Shown: positions 48,365 through 59,901 of the stretch, piece by piece
Numbering within the stretch: the first letter of the stretch is position 1
Layout of the letters: each line of letters starts with the position of its first letter
DNA from: Cornus controversa
Taxonomy: Eukaryota; Streptophyta; Magnoliopsida; Cornales; Cornaceae
NCBI GenBank assembly: GCA_026545225.1
Contig: CM048845.1
Location: 64,297,033-64,361,032, forward strand
Direction of reading: 5' to 3'
DNA length: 64,000 nt
The notes under the pieces: generated by a model
Seen by the model: only the letters and a program-made list of their open reading frames with translations
Told to the model about the DNA's origin: nothing
Database searches by the model: none
Translations under genes and position numbers: made by a program

Positions 48365-48618
48365 CTATATATACATGTACTCTCTCCAATTCTTTAGAGA
48401 AGCATCCACCCTTGAGATTACGCTTATTCTTCTTCTCTCTTTCACGCACGATATCTTACTTTATCTTCTTGTTTCAGATTTCAACTTTCAAGCCAGTCTT
48501 CCGTTTTCATTCACACACATAGTCTATTGAATCTCATTCAGTCAAGATTTGCAAAGGATTTCAGAAGGGTTTCGGAAAGATTCTCACAAATCAGGCTTAT
48601 CTTTTTCATTCTCTGAAG
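48365..48618 (+). promoter_or_regulatory. Putative TATA promoter and untranslated first exon of SDHAF1
   Basis: CTATATATA at 48365-48372 is followed about 25-30 bp later by a pyrimidine-rich leader with no long frame. The leader ends at a good donor (CTGAAG before GTAATA, 48618/48619). The nearest downstream gene on this strand is SDHAF1, with an acceptor at 53211-53218 (GTCTACAG). This is inferred from signals only. Confidence 0.5.
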
Positions 48619-48886
48619 GTAATATTTCTCTCATTATTTGATTTGCTTCATAAATCTGCTTGAGAGATTTCAGTGTTTTGCATTTTTTCTCTTGCTCTAA
48701 GTTTAATTCCATTTTTTATTTTTTATACTTCGGAAAAGGTTAAATTTCATTGTAGTTCCCATAACGGTACCAAATCGTTGTAACATATCAGTAGTTTTTA
48801 TGACAAGAGGATCAATTTTATATTTGGATAGAATTCCCATATGGTATTGGTCCTAAAAGAAATGTGAGACCTTTGTTAGTAGTTAA

Positions 48887-49456
48887 TGTAATACCCCGCT
48901 TCAACACATGGTATGATATTGTCTGCTTTGGGTCTGAGCTCACACGGTTTTGCTCTTGGGTTTTACCCCAAAAGGCCTCATACCATTTGAAGAGAACATA
49001 CTACATATAAGCACATTCCCTTTTCCACACCCAAGCGATGTGGGATTGAGCACCTCGTACCCTGTCAGTGTGGTAGCTCAGCCCAGTGTCTGTCTTCGCA
49101 CCCGCCCACTCACACCTGTCCACAAGGGTTACTACAATCCACCCCCTTATGAGGCCCGACGCCCTCGCCGGCACACTTCCGGCTGGGTTCAAGTTCTGAT
49201 ACCAATTGTAATACCCCGCTCCAACACATGATATGATATTATCCGCTTTGGGCCTGAGGCCGCACGGTTTTGCTCTTGGGTTTTACCCCAAAAGGTCTCA
49301 TACCATTTGAAGAGAATATATTACATATAAGCACATCCCCTTTTCCACACCCAGGCGATGTGGGATTGAGCACCTCGTACCCTGTCAGTGTGGTAGCTCA
49401 GCCCAGTGTCTGTCTTCGCACCTGCCCACTCACACCCGTCCACAAGGGTTACTACA
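48887..49456 (-). mobile_element. Complete 570-bp TRIM, minus orientation
   Basis: Two 250-bp LTRs (48887-49136, 49207-49456; TGTAATACCCC to GGTTACTACA; about 94% alike by eye) enclose a 70-bp interior. That interior is little more than a polypurine tract (complement of TCCACCCCCTTA) and a Met-tRNA primer-site complement (TTCTGATACCAA). The duplication GTTAA is exact (48882-48886, 49457-49461). It lies in the inferred leader intron of SDHAF1, opposite to the gene. A second copy is at 61969. Confidence 0.95.
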
Positions 49457-49461
49457 GTTAA

Positions 49462-52400
49462 ACAACTTGACATTCAGAAGTATTCAACTATTATTATATA
49501 TTTGGATAAAATTTCAATTATCGATTTGAAAGTCGAGTCTATTAGGTAAAAATAATAATAAAAATTGATTCTTTGAATTTGACTTTAAAATAATCAAATT
49601 AAGATTTAGTTTTATATATTTCCGCTGAGGATTAACATATTGAATTAGGAAAAAATTATTAAAATATGGATAATTTAGTTGAAATTCAAAAAAAATATTC
49701 ATTTTATTTTTAGTGCGAGAGAGAAACTTCTCAGGCGAAAAGGTGGTGAGATAGAAGAGGGAGGATGGAGACATGGAGAGTAGAGGAAGAGATACACTTT
49801 GTGTCCATATATATAGAGAAAGAGAGAGGAGGGCATTGTTGTGAAAAGGAACCTTTTAATAGGGTTGTAAATGAACTAAGCTTTTCATGACTACCTTAAG
49901 AATCAAGCTCATTTTTTAAACTAATGTATGAGCTTGAGTTTTTTTTTTTTGCCCGGTAAATATGAGTTTGAGTTGATTACTTTAAGCTCATATGATAAAC
50001 AATTCAAGTCCAAACATACCTGGCTTGATTCATCTAGTTTTGTCAACAAGGGGTATGCACATTTTTCAAAGAATTAGTACTTTCTTTCATTCCAAGTCAA
50101 AAAAATACTTTTCAGTATGTTTAATGTTGATCAGCGTCTACTAAGGTCATTTAAATTAATCTTAAACCAGTTTTGTCCTAGGATCCACTCGGTTAAATTT
50201 ATAATCACCTAATGTGTTCATCATATGACTAACTAACCTAGGGATGTTTTAATATCCAAAAGCCCACACATTGACACTAAGTTCGAAGACTAAGATGTTG
50301 TTTGATAACTCAATTCAGAACTTAATTCTGAATAAATTTAAGTATTTATTCAATAAAATGTGTTTGGTAACACAATACGGGTGCCTTTTAAAAGAATAAG
50401 TGCCACTTAAAATGGGTAAAATTTTAAGCGAGTGAGACTTCGCTTATCATTGAACGTTGACACTTCAAATTTTAGCACTTGAATTCAGATCTTAAAATTT
50501 TCAATGCTTAATTTTCAGTTTATTAAATAGCACCTAAGTAAATATTTTATCCTCTTTTCAATTAAAATAATAATGGATTTTAATTTTTGAGTTTTTTGTG
50601 CTATTTGATATATTTTTACCTTACGAAATGAATTTAATACTGATCTTGTTAAATGTTTGAGAAAATGGACTTATTTATGCCAAATTGGTATGAGAAAATG
50701 AAAATTTGAAAATTGTGAGATGTTGAATTGATTGGTGAAATGCGTAAAGATGGTGGAATGACAAACATTACGTGATACTCAACACTAAGGGGCACTAGTC
50801 TCCTTTTAAGGTAATTGAGGTAATAAAATTCCTATGGTTAAAGCACTTGAAATAGAGCAAAGTGAATCTATTCTCCTCATTCAATTGTCCTGACAAGTAG
50901 GTGATTGAGCCCTACAACATTGTTAGCTGACTAGCATAACTTTCTGTTGCACATTTGTTGAAGGACTTGTGTGCCTTAGTAGAATGAACCAGTTTCTTTG
51001 TTTCGGTGGGCTATTTAATGACAGTCACCAATTCAAATAGATCTAGGACAAGATGCTATTTGTCAGTTCTTAATATTGTGGTTCTAGGTGCTATTGCTAG
51101 ATTGAGGTCTACAGGGTATTGTTAGATTAAGATTTGTAGGGTGGTAGGGAATTTGACTACCTTATATCAAGTGAAGAGAGCGGAGTGGTGGGCTTAGTAG
51201 CTCTCATAACTACAATTTATGTTAATGGACTCTTCAAAAGTAGGTGAAGAACTTGTGTCGGACCCACATTACACAGACATGGGTATGGGTTATGTATCCA
51301 ACACTTTTGTTGGACATGCACCTAAAAAGTATATCATATATTCAATTTCATATTATTCTTGTTTCAAAATGAGTGAAGATATGATTTAACCAATTAAATA
51401 AGTCCCTATAAATCTCTAAATGCATTTTGTTCACTTTGAAAAGAGCGAACTGAAAGAGGTGGCCTTCTCCCTGTTAATTTCTTCCTTTTCCCGAGAACTA
51501 ACAGTTGGATAAAAGAATGATTTACTTTATAGATATATTATATTTTTTCTTATTGTTGATAGATAGATATAGACAATCCGACAGAGTATCGGCATGTTGA
51601 GGCAGAAGCTACTGGTTCAAGCCCAGTAAGTCCTGAGAAATTTAATAAATACATCAATACATGGTGTCCTAAATTTTTGTAATAGGCAGAGTGTGGTATC
51701 ATGTCTATTTGATAATTGGCATAGTTGTTATTGAAATTGGGGAAACTTGGCACTATGTTTGACATGTAAAATTGATTTCGGAAAATAACTTGTTATTTGT
51801 TGGGACTTGCTTTATTATGAATGAAATTTTGTGCCATGAATGTCTTATTACAAGCTTATAAAAAGCTGCATTTCCTATTCGTCTGTCAAGCTCATTTATG
51901 TAAATTTCTAGTTATGATGTTGAAGGAACATGGATGGCAAATAATAGATTTGGCATTTAAGATTATTAGTTTCTACTATTTAAAACTTCAATAATTGGCT
52001 GATATAGTGGGATATGTGAAACATCAATTGATTCTTTATGTACTTGACTTGCCTCCAAAACAATTTTGTGAGGATTGAATATTTATTTGATGCAACGGGC
52101 ATATTATTCTTAAAATTTATTGGGGCTTTTTAGAGATTGTTAGTTTAATATTTTTATTATCACACCCAAAATGCTTGGGTGAATGTTGGGTTTTCGGATT
52201 GCGGAGTTGGAGTGTGAAGGAAACATTCTTATCAACTAAAAGTGAAAACCTAAACAATACCAAGGGGCCATTAGTACCTCCCTCAAAGGGAAGGTGAGGG
52301 GTTTGAGTTCCGTAGTGGGCAATTTGTGAAATGTGTGTGTGAGTACTTACCTAACCAAAAAAAAAACTTAAACCTAAACAATTCAGGATAGGAAACTTGC

Positions 52401-53218
52401 TATGGATGTGCACCACACCACTAATCTTCCTATGATCTAATCCCGTAATCTATCTTTGCTAAGAAATGGGTATATTTGGAGAAGACTTCCCTCTCTCTTC
52501 TAAATACCCTTTCACTATCTCCCCCTGTAAGAAGTGTAACCTAAAAAATAGTCCAATCTTTCCCTCCAATCCCCATATTGAGTGGCCACCACTCTTTTCT
52601 GAAAGCTATTATGGCTGACTAATCTTTACTACCAATTTTCCAGCAATGGCTAACTAAATCCCTTTAATCTTCTTGCTCATAAATCACCCTGAATTTGAGA
52701 ATACACAGTCTGCCATCCACTTTGATGGAAACACCTTAAGGCTTAAGCATAAGATTACGGTCATGTGGTTTTCTTATTCGCACCTTAGCTTGTATAGATA
52801 ATTCAAGAAGGGACTCTATTGGTCAATGAAGTTCTTTGACTGTACATCGATTCAGCAATGCAACCTATATGCTCATAAACCTGAATTTATTTCCTCCTTT
52901 TAGGTAATTTGCTGCATTAAACATTGTTAGGTTGTTCTAAGCTCAAGAAGAGAGTTCTAAATTGGTTTCAACATTTGGTTTGGTTGTTGTGGATTCAACT
53001 GTATACTGTGTTTTTCTTTCATGAGGTATTTTTGGACTTGTGTTAAACCCTTTGGTTCACAAAAGTTCAGAACTTCTGTCATTTTATTCCTCTTCGATTC
53101 CTTAAAAGAAATGAAAAGTGAGATTTCTTAAATTACAAAGTAATTTTCTGCCTCTCTCCTTTACATTCTTTTGGCGGTAGAATTGATTTTTGACATACTT
53201 CCTTGTGTGGGTCTACAG
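49462..53218. other. Rest of inferred SDHAF1 leader intron; no gene supported
   Basis: AT-rich sequence without a supported frame. A tRNA-like promoter word (GGTTCAAGCCC, near 51618) and a possible SINE-like piece at 52260-52365 (GGGTTTGAGTTCCG then an A-run) are noted but weak. Confidence 0.5.
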
Positions 53219-53299
53219 TAGAAGGCTAAAAGCAATGCTTCTATTGCTGTTCAAGAGTATTTGAAAAGTATCTAGGTAAGAATAAAACGAGAAGATGCC

Positions 53300-53590
53300 A
53301 TGGGAGCCTCCAGTGGACCAAAGCTCTCGGGGATGCAGAAGCAAGTGCTTGGTCTATACAGAGGGTTTTTGCGAGCAGCGCGCTCCAAATCCCCTGAGGA
53401 ACGACAGCGAATTGAGTCAATCGTGTCAACTGAGTTCCGTCACAATTCCAAAATAGTTGATCGCAAGAATTTCATCTATATCGAGTACTTGCTTCGCCGT
53501 GGTAAGAAACAGCTTGATCAGCTCAGCAGCCCTGGCACTGTTGGAATATCATCCTTGAATGTAGATCTCACCCAATCCAAAAAATCATAA
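53300..53590 (+). CDS. SDHAF1: Succinate dehydrogenase assembly factor 1, mitochondrial (LYR protein)
   Basis: The frame gives 96 residues. The LYR motif is in VLGLYRGFLRAAR (about residues 17-29). It is followed by a conserved helix, ERQRIESIVSTEFRHNSKIVDRKNFIYIEYLLRRGKKQLDQL, and a plant-type tail (GISSLNVDLT). Family members (Complex1_LYR) are small matrix proteins that help insert iron-sulphur clusters into SDHB of complex II, partly by contacting the HSC20/ISCU chaperones. Length and motif spacing are normal, and no break is seen. The chosen start (GCCATGGGAG, 53300) has good plant context; another ATG at 53295 is in a different frame and overlaps it. The coding part is one exon, as I recall for Arabidopsis. 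An acceptor at 53218 suggests a leader intron. Confidence 0.96.
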   Translation: MGASSGPKLSGMQKQVLGLYRGFLRAARSKSPEERQRIESIVSTEFRHNSKIVDRKNFIYIEYLLRRGKKQLDQLSSPGTVGISSLNVDLTQSKKS

Positions 53591-54826
53591 GGCGAAAAAT
53601 AGTGTCATGACTTTTTCTTTATCTTCTTTCCTCGGCTGGAATTGATTTGTTTCAATCAGTCGATTATTAGAGGAAAATAATGTTTTATGTCTAATCTCTA
53701 ACATTGTAAACTTGTGAACTGGTAATTACAATAATTAGAGGAGACATTTTGATTTTCTTTTCTTTCTTTTGGTACGTAGAAATTTTGAATTTTTCATGAA
53801 GTAAATACTCACTTCATTGGCGTACGATTTTTAACCGGACCACTTAAAGTAATTACATTTTACACTACGATTTGTAACACTATAAGATACAATGTGTAAA
53901 AACATTGTAAGTTGATGAACAGTGTCATTCAGACTCCGATTATGCCCAAATATGTGTACATTAAGTTATAACAAATTTTATTAAATATTGTGATATCATT
54001 CATAAATTTAAAGTGTACCAAGTAGTATGCACTATGCTAAGTTAGATTAAGTTCATGATCATATTATACACAATATAAACATGTAATTTTTGAACCAGCT
54101 CACTGTTATTATATACACATTTTAATAGATAGAGAGATGTTCTTATATACACATTTTAATAGATAGAGAGATGTTCTTAAAATTGAAAACCCATAAACCA
54201 AAAAGAAAGTAGGAAAAAAAAAGTAAATGAAAAGTAGGGTAAGGAATCAAATGGAGCTAAGATTAGATATTCCACACAATTCCATGAGCATGAAATTGTC
54301 TAGAGAGGTAAGAAAGGTAAAAAAAAAACCATATTGAAAAGATAAAACATATAACCTTATTGAATCAAAATTCATTTTAATATTATTAAAATATATTAGA
54401 TAGTGAGTGGGGGAGTCATAGAACAAAAAGAAGCCTAGATTGTAAAAACCAGAGATGACATTGACAAATCAATGAAAACCTATATTGTCTAAGTGATCAA
54501 TTTACCGGTAATCAAAACAATATGGTGTTTGATGATGGGACTAGATGGTTTATATCTTTGGAAAAACTCAATTCTTTTCTTTTAATGAAATTTGATTTCA
54601 GGAGCGAAGAGTAAATGGCTTAGCGATGGTGGTCTCTCACTGCAAGTGTGTGTATACGGTTTGTTTTTGTTTGAAGACGTGGAGCAGAAATCAACAAGTC
54701 GTGTGACAATTTTGGTGCCCTCGCCCTCTCACGTTTGAAACTAAAAACAAATATCAATTTTTGAAAGTGCGGCATGTGAGAAAATGAAGAGGAGGAAAGA
54801 GAAATAAACATATGTATAGCCTCATT
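53591..54826. other. 3' flank of SDHAF1; no gene seen
   Basis: Probable 3' untranslated sequence, then AT-rich DNA. A 36-bp segment with TTCTTATATACACATTTTAATAG is tandemly doubled at about 54106-54177. Confidence 0.6.
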
Positions 54827-56488
54827 CAGGGTGCAAACGGTTTGATTTTTTACAATTCTTGATAGAATCGAAACCGAAATTATTTTTAACAATTCTTTAA
54901 TTTTGGAACCAGAACCACTGAGTTTGGTTCGGTTCGGTTCAGTTTAGGTTCTTTACGGTTCCGGTTTTGATTTTCTAACGATTCTTTGTCAACTTTTTAT
55001 TTTTTAAAACAAAAACATTGACAAGATATAAATTTATACTTGTGCACTTCTAGTTATAACAATAAATTATAAGTTATTAGTATTTATTTATATATTATAT
55101 AAATATATAGAACTTAGAAGCCACTAGTATTTATCTATATATTATATATTTTAGACAAAAGTGCAAAATACCCCCTGAAGTTTCGCCATATGAATACAAT
55201 ACCCTCTTGAACTATAAAAGCGAACAAGTTACCCCTTATAGTTTCAAAAGTAAGCAACTTACCCCCCTCTAGACATTGTAGTACCAAAAATACCCTTTAA
55301 TATGACCATTATACCCCTTCACTCTTATAAAAATATTTTTGTAACCAAATCAAATCCATTATACCACCAAAATTTAATTTTTTTTCTTTGATTTTTTTTT
55401 TTTGTACTTTTGCCGAACAAAATTTAAATAGAATAATAAATATTAGAAAAAAATTAAAGAAAAAATGTATTGCACGAAATTTCTCAAATAATTTAAATAT
55501 TAGAGAAAACTTTATTTCATGAAAATTCCTTAAAAATAAATGAGAAAATAATATATAGACTACATGATAAATTAATTATTCTTTTGCTAGTTTTTTTTTT
55601 AAAAAAATTTCTAAATATAGTAATGTGTATTTCTTTTTGTTTAAACTTCTGAATAATTTCAATATACCATACTTTATTTATCAATTCGTTGAAAACCTAT
55701 TTATTCCATAAAAAATCCTACCAAGAAGCACAAGACAAAAATACACACATGCATGCCAATGGTTTAAATTTTGTTCAGTAAAAGTACTACAACAAATTAA
55801 ATTTTGGTGGTATAATGGATTTGATTTGGCTACAAAAATATTTTTATAAGAGTGAAGGGGTATAATGGTCATATTGGGGGTATTTTTGGTACTACAATGT
55901 TTGGAGGGGGGTAAGTTGCTCGCTTTTGAAACTATAAGGGTTAACTTGTTCACTTTTATAGTTTAGGGGGGTATTGTGTTCATATGGCAAAACTTCAGGG
56001 GGTATTTTGCATTTTTTTCCTATATTTTATACCTGATATATAAATAGAATACTAGAATTTAGAAGTTATACGTGGATACGATATTATAAAAAAAAATTAT
56101 TGGATTGAATCATTTTAGGGGTGTGAGGGTAGGTGGATGTGTATGTGAATTTAGGTGTGAATGTAGTAGGCAAATCGTGACCGTTAAATCAACGATGGAG
56201 AGAGTTATTTTAGATCATAGATAGGCATAGATATTTTGAACCATAAGATTGATTTTTTAAGCATTTTTTACTATTAGATTGTGATTTTTTTTGGAGGGAG
56301 ATTCAAACATAATGCTTAAATGTTATATATATATATTAACGATTTCGGTTCCAGTTTCTTGACTTGAAATCGAAACCAGAACCGTAGTGAACAGTTTCTA
56401 AAATTTGGAATCGGAACTAGAACTGTAATGAATGGTTCAACTACACTTCTTTACGGATCCAATTCCACCGGTTCTTTGTGCACCCCTA
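54827..56488. mobile_element. hAT-type non-autonomous element (GGTTCGGTTC family)
   Basis: It opens CAGGGTGCAAACGG and closes GTTCTTTGTGCACCCCTA, and both flanks are rich in GGTTC/GAACC words, as in the element at 1015-1563. The flanks GCCTCATT and GCCCCGTA agree at 5 of 8. A Mutator-like MITE fills the middle. No transposase. Confidence 0.7.
55154..56020. mobile_element. Mutator-like MITE with long terminal inverted repeats, 867 bp
   Basis: Inverted repeats of about 230 bp start GACAAAAGTGCAAAATACC and end GGTATTTTGCATTTTTTTCC. The 9-bp duplication TATATTTTA is exact (55145-55153, 56021-56029). Long inverted repeats plus a 9-bp duplication indicate the Mutator superfamily. The core is AT-rich and non-coding. 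Confidence 0.92.
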
Positions 56489-57271
56489 GCCCCGTAGGAG
56501 AAAAATTATTTAATACCACATGGATACCATGTATTGGAGGAATTTCATCCAATACATACATTAGCTTTTCCATGATAATAGAAAAAACTCATACATTTAT
56601 AATTAGTGGTGGTGATATTTCTATTTTCATAGTATCTCCGAAGTACTGAATACATTATCTATAAATCTTTCTCTAAAGTTATGACCAATGCCACCATCGA
56701 TTTGTGACCAAACCCATTCCGGTTACCCGCATTAAGATCCATCAACATCGGCTGAAAGTTAAAAAAATTAAAGAATTAGAGCCCAATGAAGAGGAAGATG
56801 CATATATAATTAAGGGAATCTTTTCATTGGAGATTTGATTAACGGGAAAGAGGAAGATGTATATATATACATACATATTATATAAATTATATAATGTTCT
56901 TAACAAATACTCCATTAATATGTATATAGCATTTTCAATAGCCATCAACTATGGAAGGAAAAAAAAAGAATCAATTTTGTATGCACATATAAAAACTAAG
57001 CAATTTAAAGAATGCTAAGAAGAAGAATTCACCATCTTCGTGAACAGTTGTAGGAAAGGGAGAAAAGAAACACCTGATAAAAACATGGACATAATTGAAA
57101 ATTAAAATAAAAGGCACAAATTTTGCGGGAAACAAAAGTTTTCATGCGTTTTATGTAAGATCAATGATTTGTAGGAATCATAATTCCTTTTCATCATATC
57201 CAACTCATAAAATATTTAAATAATTTTCATTTATTTTCCTTTCCTGGTACTTTTATCTATCAAAAATAATC
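56489..57271. other. Gene-free interval
   Basis: AT-rich, with short TA runs near 56860. I see no gene or element borders. Confidence 0.6.
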
Positions 57272-57599
57272 CAAAGTGATCAAACGAAAATCCACCCCTA
57301 GACTGGTCAAATGCCAACCTGTAAAAATGACAAGAGAAGGGTAATCAAAAGGGCACCAACGTGGTGCCGACCGACTACACTCCAACGATCAAGTTAGATA
57401 TCGAAAAGGCTTGATAAAGCAATAAAGGCCCTTTAGACGGTATTAATTGCATACCTTGGTATATGGACCGTCTCTATATATATAGCAGCAACATGGGAAC
57501 ATGTCCTAGTAGAAGACTGACTCCTCAGCTTTCCAAACTTATCCAGAGATAGAAAAGTCTTGGTCAAAGCATACTTCTTGTCCACATCACCTTGCTCTC

Positions 57600-57718
57600 A
57601 ACCTCCAAATCATACGTTTCACAATTAGAGTCAAATACTCTATCAGAGGTATGTCAACATCACCTTGCTCTCAACCTCCAAAGTATACGTTTCACAATTA
57701 GAGTCAAATACTTTATCA
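57600..57718. repeat. Short tandem duplication inside the left LTR of the gag-only element
   Basis: A unit of about 68 bp, from CACCTTGCTCTCAACC to CAAATACTCTATCAGA, appears twice in a row here and once in the right LTR. Confidence 0.85.
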
Positions 57719-57839
57719 GATGCCCCCTGTTTATGAGAGTCGCTCATTAATCCTTAGGAACACCCTAGCTGGCCCATTAGGCTGTAAAAATGAACCTCGG
57801 GCCCATTAGCACGGTCGATTAATGGCCCACATTTTTTTT

Positions 57840-58075
57840 ATTGGACCTGGCCTTGGTCGTGTCCAGGATCCGGCCAAGCCTTGGCCGGATCCTTGGGACC
57901 GACCTTAGGCCGGGCTACTCTTGGGCCCGCCCTTTGGTCGGGCCAGTTTTTTCTTGGGCTCGGCCTTTGGCCGAGCTCCTCTTGGGCCGATCACTTGGTC
58001 GAGCCAATTTTTTCTTGGGCCCAGCCCTTAGCCGGGCTCCTCTTGGGCCGGTCGCTTGGTTGGCCTTAGGTTGGT
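57840..58075. repeat. GC-rich tandem array, about 60-bp unit
   Basis: About four diverged copies contain CTTGGGC, CGGCCTTTGGCCGAGC or similar inverted words and TTTTTTCTTGGG. The GC content is far above the surroundings. The half-unit palindromes (GGCCGAGC type) could form hairpins. Confidence 0.85.
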
Positions 58076-58254
58076 ATATAAGAACTCAATTTATATATAT
58101 ATAAATTGATTGTTGCTCTGAAGAAATGAACCTTAGCTAATAAGCTCTAACAGTCTCACCCTAACCATTATGTTAATGACTCACTTGGTTAAGAAACCTT
58201 AATTAATAAACTTCATAGCACAGCTCTTGATAGAGCCATGCGACAACCTTTGCG

Positions 58255-58835
58255 GGACTTACCCGCTATTTGCTAAAATTTCTTTTAATGGGTTGTGCCC
58301 CCATAGGGTCAGTTGACAATATTTTCGGGATTATCCTATCTTTTTCATTAAAGGCCCTCTGCAGAAGTGTGTCCCCGTAGGGCTGTTTGACAATGTTCTC
58401 GGAATTAATTCATCCTACATTTTTCATTAAAGGCCCTCTAGTGAGGTATGTCCCCATAGGGTTGTGCCCCCATAGGGCTATTTGACAATGTTCTCGAAAT
58501 TAATTCATTCCGCCTTTTTCATTAAAGGCCCTTTGTAGAGGTGTGTCCCCGTAAGGCCATTTGAGAATATTCTCGGAATTAATTCATCCCGCCTTTTTCA
58601 TTAAACACTTTCTATTGAGGTGTGTCCCCGTAAGGCTGTGCCCCTGTAGGGCTGTTTGACATTGTTCTCAGAATTAATTCATCCCGCCTTTTTCATTAAA
58701 GGCTCTCTGGCGAGGTGTGTCCCTATAGGGCTGTGCCCCCGTAGAGCTGTTTGATAATATTTTTGGAATTAATTCATTCCGCCTTTTTCATTAAAGGCCC
58801 TCAGTTAGAGTTGTGTTCCCGTAGGACTGTTCATT
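58255..58835. repeat. Tandem array, about 75-115-bp unit, six to seven copies
   Basis: Each unit has GTCCCCGTAGGGCTGTTTGACAATG, then CTCGGAATTAATTCATCC, then GCCTTTTTCATTAAAGGCCCTCT, with small changes. It lies in the 3' non-coding part of the gag-only element. Confidence 0.9.
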
Positions 58836-59601
58836 CACTTTTTAGTTATAACAACATATTTTGAAGCAAAAAGGACTACTATTAACAAATAGAGAGTTAT
58901 TTGAGAAAAACCTCGGAGCTATTGTCCTAAGGCTCAATATTAAACTAAGTTTCAATTGGAACTATTAAAGTAAATGCAACTTTTTCAAAGAAAGTCTTAC
59001 TGGTGGCACTTTCTCAAATGCTCAGTATTCCAATGAGGGGCCAATTGCCTCCCTTCCAATGTCTCTAGTCAATATGCCCCCTGTCGCCTCCAAGTCCACC
59101 GGAGATAACTCTATTTCCCCCAATAAAGGATTTCTTTAAGTGTTGCCATCTTTACCATCCCCTTCCCATGGGCGGTTCCATGTTCCCCTCTCATCTCCGG
59201 CCACAAATCTATGCAATTGGCCCTTACGAATCAAATTTTTAATCGAACTTTTCAAGTCTATGCACTCATCTGTATAGTGCACATGGTCGCGATGGAACCT
59301 ACAATACTTGTCGTGGGACCTCTTGGAAAGATCGGTTCTTAGTTTTAAGGGTCATACCATAGCCAGGTCATCTTGGATGTAGATGAGGATTTGGTTTATT
59401 GACGTGTTTAAGGGAGTAAAGGTGTTGAATCCCTTATCACGATGCAATGCTTCATCGGTCTGCTCCCGTGACATTATGTTATACTTGGGGTCTCTATCTT
59501 CCTCACTAGAATGCCCCCCCTTTCATGTCTACCTTTCTCACATCAAGGACATCCTCTGCTTTCATGTACTTTTGGGCCTTCATGAGTAGGTCGGACATAG
59601 T

Positions 59602-59901
59602 TTATGGTGGGTGTTTGGAAATTGAATACAAGAACTTTGAAGGGAGCAAGCCCCTAATAAATACAGTAAATGTCACCTTGTCATCTAGAGTATCGACCTG
59701 CAATATCTCCCTGTTAAACCGGTTAATGTAGTCTCGTAATGACTCCCCCTTAGTTTGTCTTACATTTAGGAGATAGGTGGCGGGCTTTCTGTACCTTCGG
59801 GTGGCAATAAAATTGCCTACGAATAATTGGCTCAATTCTTTGAAGGAACGTACAGATGCCGGCTTCAGGTTGTTAAACCATGACTGGGCAGAACCCTTCA
59901 A
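59602..59901 (-). other. gag domain of the gag-only element
   Basis: Retrotrans_gag-type words: AQSWFNNLKPASVRSF, LFVGNFIATRRYRKPA, LRDYINRFNREILQV, FIRGLLPSKF. A flanking stretch upstream (to about 60480) is proline- and arginine-rich, as in Tat-group gag N-termini. A fossil coding region. Confidence 0.85.

Noticed and set aside
48950-49231. 93-codon open frame and similar frames at 49270 and 62032
   Set aside because: They are the same stretch of TRIM LTR read through in each copy.
51570-51640. tRNA-like or organelle-derived stretch (GGTTCAAGCCC with a short paired end)
   Set aside because: No cloverleaf or anticodon arm could be laid out, and I could not match it to a plastid or mitochondrial tRNA.
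52255-52370. Second SINE candidate with GGGTTTGAGTTCCG and an A-run
   Set aside because: No convincing box A and no target duplication.
57841-58104. Open frames with repeated GLGRAS/LGPALG-type words
   Set aside because: They are read-through of a GC-rich tandem array, not a protein-coding gene.
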